A stretch of DNA of 64,000 nt from Hirudo medicinalis (lineage: Eukaryota > Annelida > Clitellata > Hirudinida > Hirudinidae): assembly GCA_011800805.1 (NCBI GenBank), contig MPNW01000072.1, positions 111,471 to 175,470 of the forward strand. Direction: 5' to 3'. Positions 47,073 through 58,880 of the stretch are shown here, piece by piece. Position numbers and translations under genes: made by a program. The notes below the pieces were generated by a model. It saw only the letters and a list, made by a program, of their open reading frames with translations. It did no database searches and was not told where the DNA came from. Each line of letters starts with the position of its first letter. Position 1 is the stretch's first letter.

Positions 47073-48029
47073 CTAAAAATGTATTTCTTCAGTCTTTATG
47101 CTCAGATTGGATTTCGGCTTCGAGAGGGTGTCTGTGACTTTTTTCCACATTTTGTTGAATGGGTTCTTCGATGTGTTTTTGCTTAAGTTTGAGGTGCTTG
47201 TAATCATCTCTGAGGAGTTGGCAAGGAAAGGTGACGATAACGAGTGCCTCTTCATCGGTGGATCGGAGGACAAGGTGCTGTTCGGACTGCCCCTGAGCCT
47301 TGATGATAAGGTGCCCAAACTCCACCAACTTGATCTTTGGAGTCCTGGCATTTCGTTGATGACTTCGGGAGCGTCGTTACTGCTCTCGACTCCTATGCCG
47401 CTATCTGCGTTCTCATCCGTAGGTTCTGCTGTGGTCTGCTGATTCTCCTGGATCAAAGCTGCAAGTGAGTAACCCATCTTGGAGTCAGCGAAACTGAAGT
47501 TGTAGATTTTGTTGGGGTTGTCGTCACGTGGTGTTGGATGAAAATCGTGGGGCAAAGCTGTGTTTGTGGACTGCCTCCTGTCTCTCATGTGGCCTGCCAT
47601 TGTCGCCTTCGCGATGTGTTCTTTTAACCACTTCAATTTTTCTGATTTGTTCGCCGATTTCCTGCCGACTTGATGCGTCTGTGTTTCAGGTTGTGCAGCT
47701 TGAGAGGAGTCGTAGGTCTGCTGAGTTGGAGGCAGAACGTCCTGAATCGTGTCGTAATAATTGCCTTCGTCCGCCGCAGTTTCCGTGCTCTCGTATGCTG
47801 AGAAATGTTGCATCTCGTATTGTGACCGATATGTTTCGTCAAATCCCAGGCCATCGTCTTCGTCGCTAATGTATTTCGAGAAATCTTCTCCTCCGTAATC
47901 CTTCACCATGGACGGATGGACTGACACGTCGTAGAAACCCTGAGATTCTTCTTCTCCAAAGTCGAAAGTTCTTTCCTCCTCAGAGTACAAATCAGATTCG
48001 AATGCGGCGGCTACTTCCGCAGAAGCCAT
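47073..48029 (-). CDS. Intronless acidic protein of unknown function
   Basis: 318 residues from the ATG at 48029. Residues 1-110 are strongly acidic and Tyr/Phe-rich (LYSEEERTFDFGEEES, YISDEDDGLGFDE). The middle holds a short basic helix candidate (KSEKLKWLKEHIAKA) and a conserved-looking NKIYNFSFADSKMGYSLA. The rest is Ser-rich with basic patches (KMWKKVTDTLSKPKS). There is no membrane segment, signal peptide or known catalytic motif. Codon composition is clearly coding and more GC-rich than the flanks. It is convergent with OTUD4, with a minus-strand AATAAA at 46929..46934 inside that gene's 3' region. I do not recognise the family. Confidence 0.75.
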   Translation of the reverse strand: MASAEVAAAFESDLYSEEERTFDFGEEESQGFYDVSVHPSMVKDYGGEDFSKYISDEDDGLGFDETYRSQYEMQHFSAYESTETAADEGNYYDTIQDVLPPTQQTYDSSQAAQPETQTHQVGRKSANKSEKLKWLKEHIAKATMAGHMRDRRQSTNTALPHDFHPTPRDDNPNKIYNFSFADSKMGYSLAALIQENQQTTAEPTDENADSGIGVESSNDAPEVINEMPGLQRSSWWSLGTLSSRLRGSPNSTLSSDPPMKRHSLSSPFLANSSEMITSTSNLSKNTSKNPFNKMWKKVTDTLSKPKSNLSIKTEEIHF

Positions 48030-49887
48030 TTTGATTTCTAACTCCAGCGAAGTGATTATTTCAAATTATTTACTTGGTTGTTTATTCAATAATTATCTCC
48101 TAAGTTTTCGGTCGGAACGTTTGACTCTCATGCGAGGTCCTGATAAACAACTTTGAAGTGATTGTAAGGAGGAACTCACGACTCTTTCGTGCATGACGAT
48201 ATTTAATCACCCGTGACCGCCTCAGAAATGCGATTCCTCATTATAATATGAATTCAAGAGCACCTCTTTGACGTTCAAAGCACTGAATTGTTGCGGGAAT
48301 TTTTGAGTGGTGAAGTTGCCATTCACCGACATTTACATTTTAGGAAGTATTAATATATAATATATATATATATATATACATGTTCACGTGCTGCAATTAT
48401 TTGAACCATCAGATTCATTTAGTGTCCTCATGTTTGGTCGAGTTAGCCCGATAATTATGTACACAGGAAATTGTTCCAATTGGAAAAGATGCTCAAACTT
48501 GTTTGTGTATTAATTCAATTAAATTCAATTGAATTAATTGTTCAAATAAATCTGAAATGTTTAATATTGGCTTAAATTAACACAATAATTGCACATTATG
48601 CTTATTTGTAGGAACTAACACATCATCGTCACCACCACCATCACCATCATCATCATCATCAAGAACAATAACCCGAGCAGACGATTAAAAGGCTTGATCA
48701 CGTGACGTTCATAATGAGGCGGCTTTCTGATTTCTGGGTCGTGTGACTTAATACATTCATTGTTGTGGTTGAAATGTCACTCGATTCTTATGCTAACATT
48801 CTCTCTCACAATCTCTTGCGAAGTGAAAGAATGTCAATAATTTATATTGCAAAAATCAATTTATATTTTAAACTGTTATATAAATTAAATGTTATAGAAA
48901 TATGTATAACACCGTAATAATATAGTATAAATCATTATTACATAACATGAATTACTTAAAAATTTGAATCCTGTGATACTTAAACAACTGAGGCTGAGAT
49001 GAAGTAAAAATAGGTCCTCCGAATTCGAAAGAATTTCTAGGAATTTGGACGAAGGTTTGCATCTTTAAAAGTGAAATAACGTTTTTAATGTTTAATGTGA
49101 TTTTTTTGATGCCTTCCTGTAGGAAGTGGAAGCAGATTATGCTGTAGTTTCTTGTTTTAACAAGCGTGCCGTGGGTATTTGATACCGACAGGAGGTATCG
49201 GGATTGAATATTTATTGAGAAGCAATGAGAGTTGAGAGGTGATGCAGAGTGGAGTGAGATCGCGTGAATACCACCAGGGCGGTGGACGACAGAACGCTTG
49301 TGCTTGTGAACGTTCGAACCTCATGCTGACGTTAAGCTAAATGGAGCTTCTCTTTGAATATTGCATGTAATAAGTTAATCAACTGAATTCTTACATTTAC
49401 ATTATTCACAAAGACTATTTGATGCCACAGTATATTAAAACAAACATCCACCTAAATATCGTAATTTCATTGAAAACTTTATTACCCCATTAATTTGTCG
49501 ATAAAAGAAGGACATGCGATTTGAAGATTTGTTACTTTTGTTAATCTTGGAAAATAAAGAATGAGAAATAAATCGTTCAAACAGATTTCAGCAAGAAATA
49601 AATTCAAATTTTAAATCATTAATTACGTTAGTATTGAGTCAGAATTAGTAATAAAGTCGATTATTTAGTTTATTAATTCATGAATTAAATACTTTTAAAA
49701 ATAATTTAAATATAAACCTTTGAAGTAAGCAAGTTGGTTGGATGTCACACACGTAGTGTAATTAATTACACATGCTAAAATGAAATGCATGATTTCAAAA
49801 CAATATTTTAAATATGTTTTACCTTGTTGAGGTTGTTATCATATTTCTAAACTAAAATTATAAATATATTTTCATCAATTTTCATTT
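48030..49887. other. Intergenic with simple repeats
   Basis: Upstream region of the acidic-protein gene. Contains (TA)n at 48353-48378 and a CAC/CAT microsatellite at 48630-48661. No other gene recognised. Confidence 0.4.
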
Positions 49888-50139
49888 TTATACCTGGTTC
49901 GATGTAGAATTTGTAAAGGGATGCAATAAAGAACGTTCATTGATTGGAACCAAATGATCGGCAGACGACCAAAGTACTTCATTGAAAACAAGCAATGATC
50001 TCCAACTTTGCAAACAACTTGAACAACTGAGGACTTGAAACAACAACTGACAAACTGAAACAACAAGTGGAAAGCTCTGAAACTTGAGATTACAACGTAA
50101 GGATGCCTTGCTGGAAGCTAAAAGAAGAATTCTCATCAT
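49888..50139 (-). CDS. Doubtful 83-codon ORF with TATA-like upstream element
   Basis: The minus-strand ORF begins MMRILLLASSKAS with a hydrophobic stretch (FPLVVSVCQLLFQVLSC) that could act as a signal or membrane segment; a TATATATAG lies about 60 nt upstream. There is no family resemblance, and the DNA is built from short GTT/CAA-rich near-repeats that could open the frame by chance. Confidence 0.2.
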   Translation of the reverse strand: MMRILLLASSKASLRCNLKFQSFPLVVSVCQLLFQVLSCSSCLQSWRSLLVFNEVLWSSADHLVPINERSLLHPFTNSTSNQV

Positions 50140-51674
50140 TTTAGTAGTTTTGGGGAGACGTGGCTTGGAAGATTTAATGGCAGCAGAATTAATCCCAGCT
50201 ATATATATGCTATATTTTTTAGCTAATTTAGCCCGACTATAAATTCATTGTGGTTCAATAAAGGAAAATCTTAGTGCGTGAGGAACAACACAAGGGCCAC
50301 GGCAATATCATAATTATTATTAGCCACAACAATGTAAACCTACTATACGCACAATCCACATTTGTTCTCTGCAAACAACTATTATCATCAAGGACCTCTT
50401 TCAAATCGCTACCTGGAGAAGTGATCAAATCAAGCAAATGTAACTTGAAAACATTCATCATCAACTCAGGAACTACTTGTACATCTTCGTACACGCATGC
50501 TGAAATATATTCAGTTATTTTAAATCAATTTTTACATTTATTTAATTAATTAAATTTCAACTAACATAACTGTATATTGATTAAACATCTTTTCAGATGA
50601 TTAGCTGTTAAAAATGAAATAATTGAAGTGCAAAACGGAATAAATACTAAATTAGTAAAGTTTGAACTATGTGTAATGTGTAAAATGTAATTCTTCAACG
50701 TAAACAACATTTAAAATAACTTTGAAACTCATCATCGTGAGTTTTGAAGTTCATTGGAGCCGCTCAACAAACCAATGCTCAACCCAGCCCTACAAATATC
50801 GCCTGCCATAGAGTTCTCAGTGGCCGTTGCTTGGATTTTATTCAAAATAAAATGAATTTTTGAAAACAAATTTTTTTGGTGGAAAACTTCAAAAGTTCAG
50901 GTGGTTAGTGAAAGATATCAACTGCAAGAGGTTGTTATTGTTGTTTAGCAATAGTATTTTTCTTGTTGTTGCTGTTGTTGTTGTTGTTGTTGTAGTTGAA
51001 ATTGTTGTTGTTATCGTTGAAGTTGTTGTTGTTGTTGTTTGTGCATGTAATGAGGTGAGGAATTATTTATTTCTACGATCATGCTCTTCGTTCGGGGTGC
51101 TCCCGGGACATGCGCAGATAACTAGCTTTCATCTCACAATGAATGTGGATTGAATATCGAATATTTTCACAATTTATTCCTTTTTATTTAATTTAACCAA
51201 ACGTTTTACAAAATTTATACAGATATTTTGAAAAATAGATTTTTAAATCTATATATAGCAAATTTATAGCAAATTCGTTGAAGGTGACATGGCAAATGTT
51301 GTAAAATGATGAAAAATAATGACCATCATTATCGTTCAATTAATGTAATTGTTAATTGGTTAATCCAATTACATTGTTTTAAAAAGGTTCATCTGTTTCC
51401 AATTGTTGTTCTTAACATTTTATTGAAGTCACAAGATATTCTCTCGTGCTTCCAACAGAATGCTGAGTTGCAAATATTCATTTCTTCGTTGAACTCACAG
51501 TAAAAATAAGTTACAAACTGTGGAACACGTTTCTTTAATTAATCGAATGTTTAGATTTAATTTAATTTAATTATAATTATAATCACATAATTAGAATTAC
51601 TATACTTTAAATAAATAATCGTTATTACAATTTCATTCATCAAAATAGTTCAACACTGCAAAATTCGCGCCAGA
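50140..51674. other. Intergenic with GTT microsatellite
   Basis: AT-rich spacer containing an interrupted (GTT)n tract at 50962-51045, which produces Val-rich or Asn/Gln-rich spurious ORFs. No gene recognised. Confidence 0.4.
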
Positions 51675-51850
51675 ATGATGTTCGATTTTTCTGCTTCTCC
51701 GTTTTCAAAAGTCGACATAAAAAGTCGCTTGCAGGCGCTATCTGCGCTATCAGCTCCGAATATTTCACCTCTTGAAAGTCCATTGAGCATACCTTCTCCA
51801 TTTTATTCCTGTTGTGCATGTTGTCTTTCGATGTTGTTGTTGTTGTGCGA
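51675..51850 (+). other. Possible first exon upstream of the 39-bp minisatellite
   Basis: A frame starting MMFDFSASPFSKVDIKSRLQ is more protein-like than its surroundings and runs about 45 codons before entering the minisatellite. No donor with a compatible downstream exon could be established. Confidence 0.25.
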
Positions 51851-51855
51851 TGTTG

Positions 51856-52121
51856 TTACGATGTTATGGTTGAACATATCTGTTGCAAATGTTGCTACGA
51901 TGTTGTGGTTGAGCATATCTGTTGCAAATGTTGCTACGATGTTGTGGTTGAGCAAATCTGTTGCAAATGTTGCTACGATGTTGTGGTTGAGCAAATTTGT
52001 TGCAAATGTTGTTACGATGTTGTGGTTGAACATATCTGTTGCAAATGTTGTGACGATGTTGTGGTTGAGCAAATCTGTTGCAAATGTTGTTACGATGTTG
52101 TGGTTGAGCATATCTGTTGCA
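51856..52121 (+). repeat. 39-bp minisatellite, about 7 units, open in several frames
   Basis: The unit is 39 bp (13 codons) and includes ATGTTGTGGTTGAGCATATC; units differ by a few substitutions. Because 39 is divisible by three and few stops occur, two plus-strand and two minus-strand frames stay open through the array. It may be intronic or intergenic; no evidence that it is translated. Confidence 0.9.
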
Positions 52122-52206
52122 TGAACATCCATTACGTTCCCAACAACGACAACGAGGACAATTTTCTGACCCTGAAACCCATGAGATGAAATTGAAGCAC
52201 AACCAG

Positions 52207-52463
52207 GAGTCATTTCTCTGCCTGACCAATTTCAATCTTCCTGTTTCACGACACAGTTCCTGCTTCTTCCTTCATCTAAACTTGTCACTCCATTCAACGG
52301 GAATTTCAAAACTGCTGAGGTGTTTTTCCGGGGAAATTTTACTTTCGAAATCATCCTGAAAAACATCGAGGAAGTCTTTGATTTGAAGCGAGCATTAACT
52401 CCAACATTTTCAACTTTTTTTGCCTGTCAACGCCACCAAACCTGCGTCCATCACTGTAATTGA
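52207..52463 (+). other. Exon-like open block downstream of the minisatellite
   Basis: After a possible acceptor (gcacaaccag) one frame stays open for 85 codons, including SKLVTPFNGNFKTAEVFFRG and FEIILKNIEEVFDLKRAL, before a stop. Composition is protein-like, but there is no start codon and no matching partner exon. In an overlapping frame NATKPASITVIDHDND resembles the end of a Calx-beta domain, but it cannot be extended. Confidence 0.25.
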
Positions 52464-53616
52464 TCATGACAATGACGTCGAAAACGCTGATGGTGATGAT
52501 GATGGTGGTGACTGGGGATGTGCTACTGTGACGACGGTGATGATGACGACCATGATGATGGCTATGGTGACGATGACGATGATGATGGCTGTGCTGATGA
52601 CGATGCTGATCACGACGATGATGAAGAGGATGACGACGACGACGATGATGTTCATGATCACAAATTGTACGCAGTTCGCCAAGTTGCTCCATCCAAGATA
52701 TTTTCAGATGATCCTGCCTGAAATAATTCCATAAAACGTGACATCAAATTATTACTTTAAGTCATTTTTATCACTTTTGCTTTAAGCAATAAAATTCAAT
52801 GAACTACTTTCTGACAATTTTGATTAGCAAGGTTATTACAATTATGACTATGATTATTATAATAAGGTCATTAAAAACGAAATACTCAGGAAGCACCATA
52901 AAATTGAAAATTTCCATTTCAAGTGCAAAGAATTTGATTTAAATCTTTCTTTTGTGAGTTGGAGTTAAGAGAGTAGATGAATAAAAAATAAATAAATAAT
53001 GAGTTATGAATAAATTAATAATTAATGAGTCATAAATGAATTGCTACTAATAGAGATGGTTATAACTATGTTATTAATAATTCATGAGAAATTCTAATAA
53101 TAACCGTCCAATCGGTGGTCCTCCTTTTCGCTCCATTAATTTCCCGCCAAACTGCCAGCAGTCCATCTCTTATTCAGCGAATAAATCTCTGGGAAGCGTC
53201 ATTTCCGTGAATTTAAAATTAATTTCTTGCTCTTAAGAAATGGAATCCAGTTTCCATGGAAATCATTTGTTTGTGTTTCTTGTTCCACCTTTGGAGATAA
53301 TGATGATGGTGTTGGTGATGGTGATGACGACGACGATGGTGGTGATTCTGGTGATGTTCTACAGACCATTTGAAAGTAATATTTGCTTTAAAATAATATT
53401 TACCTAAATCCATTTTTAAGCATTATTCATTCTAATCCAAAGGATATGAATCCTTATGCGTGCAAGCCAGGTAATTAAGTGGTCTCCTTATAAATATTCA
53501 TAAATGGATTCGTAGGTCACTTCCCAATGAAATTCACTTTTATTTTGATTGCTGCCATGAATAATAAGAGGAGAAGTGAATATATTATGATAATGATTTA
53601 ATGCATTTAAACGAAG
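52464..53616. other. GAT/GAC-rich low-complexity tract and spacer
   Basis: 52490-52660 is an irregular GATGAC-type repeat open in several frames (poly-Asp or Met/Thr translations). The rest is AT-rich, with a shorter GAT/GTG tract at 53297-53350. No gene supported. Confidence 0.5.
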
Positions 53617-56600
53617 ATGGACATGTTCGTGTCCAAGAGGTGCACATGCCTGCTTCATGACGTCAACAACTACCCTGACGTTGCCATGTCAACGGACTGT
53701 TATTTTCCTCGTCACACATCAGAACATTCGGGGGCTCAGTGTTCGAAAAGGAACCAAGAAACTTGGACGTGTTCGAGTGCGTTGTGTTCTCTCACTGAAC
53801 TCGAGGACCGAAGGTCGAATTTTTGTGGCGCATTTCAAGGAAACGATCCAAGGTTGGACTTCGACTGCGATGCGTCGCGAAGGTTGCAAGTAAAATTCAT
53901 CAGCAACAACAGCAACAACGGCAACAACAACAGGAAAAGACTTTTCAGAGCCATCGACGAAGTTTCAATGAAATCGAACCAAGATGCTCCTCCTGTCAGA
54001 AACTGTCAGCAGTGTTCAGGACCAACGTTTCAGAGTTTCTCGAAAACAGACGAAAACAGCGAATTCAAGGATGTGTTCGATTCGTTTGAACTGCTCAACA
54101 GGAAGCCACTCACCGACTCCACCTCAGTGAGGAGCAGCCTTTCAGACGAACAACTCGAAAACTTTCAAATTCCGAACTCGAGAATGAGAAAAATGAAAGC
54201 GAGGGAAGTCAGAAAGGAAAGAATCAAGACGTCATCGTGTCTGAGGCTAACGACGACCAACAAATACGGCTGTTTGGTGGCCATCATGTGCTTCATCGTC
54301 GTCGTCTTCGTCCTCATCTTTTTAGTCACGTGGACTGCTTTTCATCGTAGAGGTTCAGGCGACATTTTGTCCTTAAATGGAGAAATTACATGACATTGAA
54401 TAAATAAATAAATAGATTAATTAAACAAATCATTGAAATGAAATAAATTTTAAGACGACGTAATTTTCAGAGCAGTGCATTCCTCCATCGCAAGTTCATT
54501 CCAACTTTGGAAGTCCTTCGAAAGTGGCAGGTGTTTCCATGAATTTGAGTACCGATGAAGATTGTAATTAATTGATTTAATTTGAATTAATAATAATTAG
54601 TAATTAATAACGAATTAATAATTAAATAATAATTAATACTAATAAAAATAATTAATTCGTTAATATTTAATAAATAATTAGCAAGTAAATTAAATGCATT
54701 ACTCAATGCAAAGAATAAAATGTGGAAGTTTCATTATGCAAATGTGAAAGTGAAAAATGATGAATGATTCTATAAATAACTTCTCCATCTGATAATTGCC
54801 AGGTTAACGAATAATTTGAATTCATTAAAAATTCTCAACTCCTCCTCGGATCTTTCAATCCATCATTCCTTCCTTCTTGCTCACTAGATTCAATCATCTC
54901 TCGGAATTTCGATTGCTTTTAGAAATATTTTTATTTTTTTTATTTTACATTGTTATTATCGATAATTATTTTTAGTCTCTGTAATCCTAATTGTTTATTT
55001 ATTTGCGTTCATTACTAAATGTTTAATTGCAGGATTTATGAAAATAGGATATATTTATACAAATATATTTGAATTACACAAATATACTTGTATTTACACA
55101 AACATATTTGTATTTACATTAATATATTTGTATCTAAATAAATATACTATTTGTATTATCCCTCAACAAGTTGCACATGCTCCCACAATATTTCAATTTC
55201 AATTGCCGTTGTCAAAATGTTTTTTACATTTTGTACGACATTTTGTGCATAAATTAATTATTAGCCATAATATTGAATCCCACTCTTTAAAATTAAATTT
55301 CATAATAACCAAAAAATTCGAGTGAATAAGAAATATTTATCACTTACAATAAATCACTTTCGAAAGTTATTATCGACTGAGAAAATAACAAAAGAATTAA
55401 GTCACGAATCGTCGACAGATGGCGAGGGGTGGGGGATTTACAGGGAGGGTGGTTCCAGGTACAAAACCTTCGACGTGACGACGAACTTCGAGGCAGCCCA
55501 GGAGTTCTGCGAGAGGAGGGGAGGCCACCTGCCCAGGATTGAAACCATCAGAGAACAGGTCTTCATCGAAGAATTCCTGCAGCAGAACACTAAACATGAA
55601 ATGAGAGGTTCTTAAAGATTTTAAGGTTTTTTTTTTGTTCTAAAATAAGATTTTATTCTGACATTTAATCCGATAATTCTCAGCGGACAACCATCAAAGG
55701 ATTCTGGGGTTTTGGATCGGAGGGAGGAGACCACGGGGAAGCCACGGGGGAGGGTGCATGTTTGACCAGTGGAAGTGGGTGGACCTCTACGGAAGAGTTC
55801 ACGGCAGCATTTCAGGGTTCACAGCTTTTGCTCAAGGAAAACCCGACAAGTTAACTAATTACTTAACTATTAATTATGATTTAATATTAATAATTAATAA
55901 CACCATTAAAAATGATTAATATTGGTATAACTAAATATTTAACATTTAAAATGTTTATAGTTTTATTCAAATATTAAAGTGTTTTATCAAACATTTGAAT
56001 GATCATTTCAACATGTCAAGAAGGAATCAATGAATAAGTAGACAGTGAGATGATGATGATGATGATGATGAAGATGACGACAACAGTGGTGATGATAGTA
56101 ATGAAGATGACGACAACAGTGGTGATGATAGTAATGAAGATGACGACAACAGTGGTGATGATAGTAATGATGATGACGACAACAGTGGTGATGATAGTAA
56201 TGAAGATGACGACAACAGTGGTGATGATAGTAATGATGATGACGACAACAGTGGTGATGATAGTAATGATGATGACGACAACAGTGGTGATGATAGTAAT
56301 GATGATGACGACAACAGTGGTGATGATAGTAATGATGATGACGACGACGACGATGATGATGATGATAATATATGACCGAATTGGCCGAAATAAAACCTTA
56401 AAATTGATGATCCAACCCTGTCAATCCAGGAGTAGATTAATTGCAACAAGAAAATAAAAATAAATGCAATGTAAACAATTAAAACTTTTAAATAAATGCA
56501 ATGTAAACAATTAAAACTTTTAAATAAATGCAATGTAAACAATTAAAACTTTTAAATAAATGCAATGTAAACAATTAAAACTTTTAAATAAATGCAGCAA

Positions 56601-57119
56601 TTACAATTGAATTCAGACGATCACGTGATCGACGACACCTGCTCTGAAGTCTTTATTTCCCACGAAACGTTGAATTTTTTTATTTATCAGCATTTTCGAC
56701 CCCGAGGAGTGCTTGTACATCGTACATGAGGAGGGACTCGGTGAGGCGAGGTGGGTCGTTGGGGGTGTTGTTGTTGTTGTTGGTGGTGATGTTGTAGTGG
56801 TGTTGTTGTTGTTGGTGTTGTTGTTGTGGTGTTTGTTGTTGATGGTGTTGTTGTTGTTGTTGTTGTTGTTGGTAGTGTTGTTGTTGGTGGTGTTTGTTGT
56901 TGATGGTGTTGTTGTTGTTGATGGTGTTGTTGTTGTTGATGGTGTTGTTGTTGTTGATGGTGTTGTTGTTGTTGGTAGTGTTGTTGTTGATAGTGTTGTT
57001 GGTGCTAGTGTCGTTTTAGATCTGGCTGTCACCCCAGCAACTTCAAGTGGGATGACACGGCTTGTGACGTCAGCAGTCTGGGTGGCATCAAGGTATTCTG
57101 CGAAGTGGAACTCAGGTGA
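53617..57119 (+). CDS. Type II membrane C-type lectin
   Basis: Six exons, all phases consistent: 53617..54352, 54471..54530, 55419..55607, 55684..55849, 56691..56750, 57020..57119; 436 residues. Residues 1-218 form a long Cys-containing, then Ser/basic-rich cytoplasmic region ending in MRKMKAREVRKER. A single membrane segment lies at about 219-242 (CLVAIMCFIVVVFVLIFLV), with positive charges before it indicating N-in topology. The extracellular C-type lectin domain shows EGWGIYREGG, NFEAAQEFCERRGGHLPRIE, FWIGGRR, QWKWVDL, FAQGKPDN, EECLYIVHEEG, FKWDDTAC and VFCEVELR. KPDN sits at the EPN/QPD sugar-specificity position and WDD at the WND calcium site, so calcium-dependent glycan binding is plausible but unproven. 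Introns 4 and 5 contain minisatellites. Confidence 0.85.
56050..56360 (+). repeat. 33-bp minisatellite in lectin intron 4
   Basis: About eight units of a 33-bp repeat (GACGACAACAGTGGTGATGA core), flanked by (GAT)n. It reads as an acidic 11-residue repeat in one frame and as Ser/Leu-rich on the minus strand, giving long spurious ORFs. Confidence 0.92.
56458..56600 (+). repeat. 32-bp tandem repeat in lectin intron 4
   Basis: About 4.4 near-identical units of 32 bp (AAATAAATGCAATGTAAACA core). Confidence 0.92.
56757..57005 (+). repeat. GTT-rich repeat with 18-bp higher-order unit in lectin intron 5
   Basis: (GTT)n and GTG-interrupted tract; from about 56900 it settles into an 18-bp unit (GATGGTGTTGTTGTTGTT). 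It ends about 15 bp before the last lectin exon, close to its branch-point region. Confidence 0.9.
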
Positions 57120-58498
57120 TTTCAGTGCCTTTAACACCTGCACGACACCTTCAAGTGAGAAATTTACAGAGGTTTGTTTTTCTTTCGTTTTATGAGTCGT
57201 AACTTTGCTTGAAAACAAGTTCATTTTGTCGCCATTTTGTTGATGTTTTCATTGAGTGTGTCTTATTTTAAATTAATATGAAATTAAATCTATTTATTTG
57301 CTACTTAAATTAATTCTAATTTTAGCATTTTAACGTTTAAAATATTATTTAAATAATGTTATAAGAATTAAGTTGAAATATTCAAAATGTGACCATGAAT
57401 TCGAATAATTTTTTTAGTTCAATATAATCAATCCGTTTTTAAATTTATCTTTTTTTTTATTACTCAAAAAAATAAGTATGACAATGATTTCTAATATCGT
57501 CAGAAATTGACAAAAACAAATTAGAATCAACTTGGACATTTGATAAAATAACTTCCCAGCGAGAAATTCTCTTCGCATTTCAAATTTGAAAATGAACAAC
57601 TTATCTCCGAGGCAAGTCGAAGATTTATGCAAATTTGTGGTCCTCAATTTCGCTGCTTTTTAATTCTAAAAGCAAAATTAAAAATGTTTATCGCGATGAC
57701 TGTCATCTTCATCGTCATCGTCATCATCACCGTCATCGTTATCATCATGACAATCATGATGATGATCATGATCAACGAATGGAAGCAAATTTTCGAGTAC
57801 AGATGACCTTCATGTCCCTGAGGAATGCAGCATGAATAATTATTTTACAATAATATTAATAATTGCAATAACATTAATAAAATCAATAACATTAACAATT
57901 ATAATAACATTAATAACATTATTTTAATTTAAAATTCACTCATTTATTTGTGGAGGTTTGCATTAAGTGTTAGTGTTTGTATTACTAATTGTTGTGTAAA
58001 ATAATTAAAGACCTACTTTTAAGAATCATCCTCAGTCGCACATTAAACAAAATAATTATCCGAATAATAAACTGAGTAATTAATTTGTATGAAATGATTT
58101 ATTTTACATCAACGCTCATATTACATTCACAATTGTGCAATCACTTTAAAACAAGCAACAACAACAGCAACCAATAACAACAACAACAAGCAACAACAAC
58201 AGCAACCGATAACAACAACAAGCAACAACAACGACGACGACTCAATAACAATGACACAACATCAACCACCTATAAATCAACTTCGCTAAGATTTTTTGAC
58301 GAATGAAAGACACGTGACCTGAGGAATCCTGTCCATAATTGCCCAATTATCGCTCACGCATCTCCAGAGGTGATAAGATTTCTCTGAATTTTTGAGCAAA
58401 ATTAAATTTATTTGTTAGAAAAATCAATAAAATCTCTCGAGGAGAACTCGATTTTTATTTGGAAATTCTTGGTGGAAGTTCGTTAATGGAAAAGATTA
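57120..58498. other. Lectin 3' side and spacer
   Basis: AT-rich, with CAT/GTC microsatellite at 57697-57775 and CAA-rich repeats at 58155-58240. No gene recognised. Confidence 0.4.
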
Positions 58499-58547
58499 AT
58501 GTCGAATGATTTGATGACCTCTGCATCACTTCCAAGCATTCATCCGT

Positions 58548-58880
58548 CCGTCCGATCGTTCGTTCGTTCATTCATTCGTTCATTCATTCATTCGTTCATT
58601 CATTCGTTCGTTCATTCATTCATCCGTTCGTTCATTCATTCATTCATTCATTCATTCATTCATTCGTTCATTCGTTCATTCGTTCATTCGTTCATTCGTT
58701 CATTCGTTCATTCGTTCATTCGTTCATTCGTTCATTCGTTCATTCGTTCATTCGTTCATTCGTTCATTCGTTCATTCGTTCATTCGTTCATTCGTTCATT
58801 CGTTCATTCGTTCATTCGTTCATTCGTTCATTCGTTCATTCATCCGTTCGTTCATTCATTCATTCGTTCGTTCATTCATT
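58548..58880 (+). repeat. CATT/CGTT octamer microsatellite
   Basis: About 330 bp built from CATTCGTT with CATT-only variants at both ends. It yields a 138-codon spurious ORF of repeating His-Ser-Phe-Ile-Arg type. Confidence 0.95.

Noticed and set aside
52420..52490. Calx-beta domain end (NATKPASITVIDHDND)
   Set aside because: The frame cannot be extended upstream through a domain and runs into a GAT repeat; similarity is limited to one strand-like segment.
56027..56542. 171-codon minus-strand ORF of Leu/Ser repeats
   Set aside because: It is the translation of the 33-bp minisatellite inside a lectin intron.
56613..57224. 203-codon Thr/Asn-rich minus-strand ORF and its 160-codon plus-strand counterpart
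   Set aside because: They run through the GTT repeat and over two lectin exons in wrong frames.
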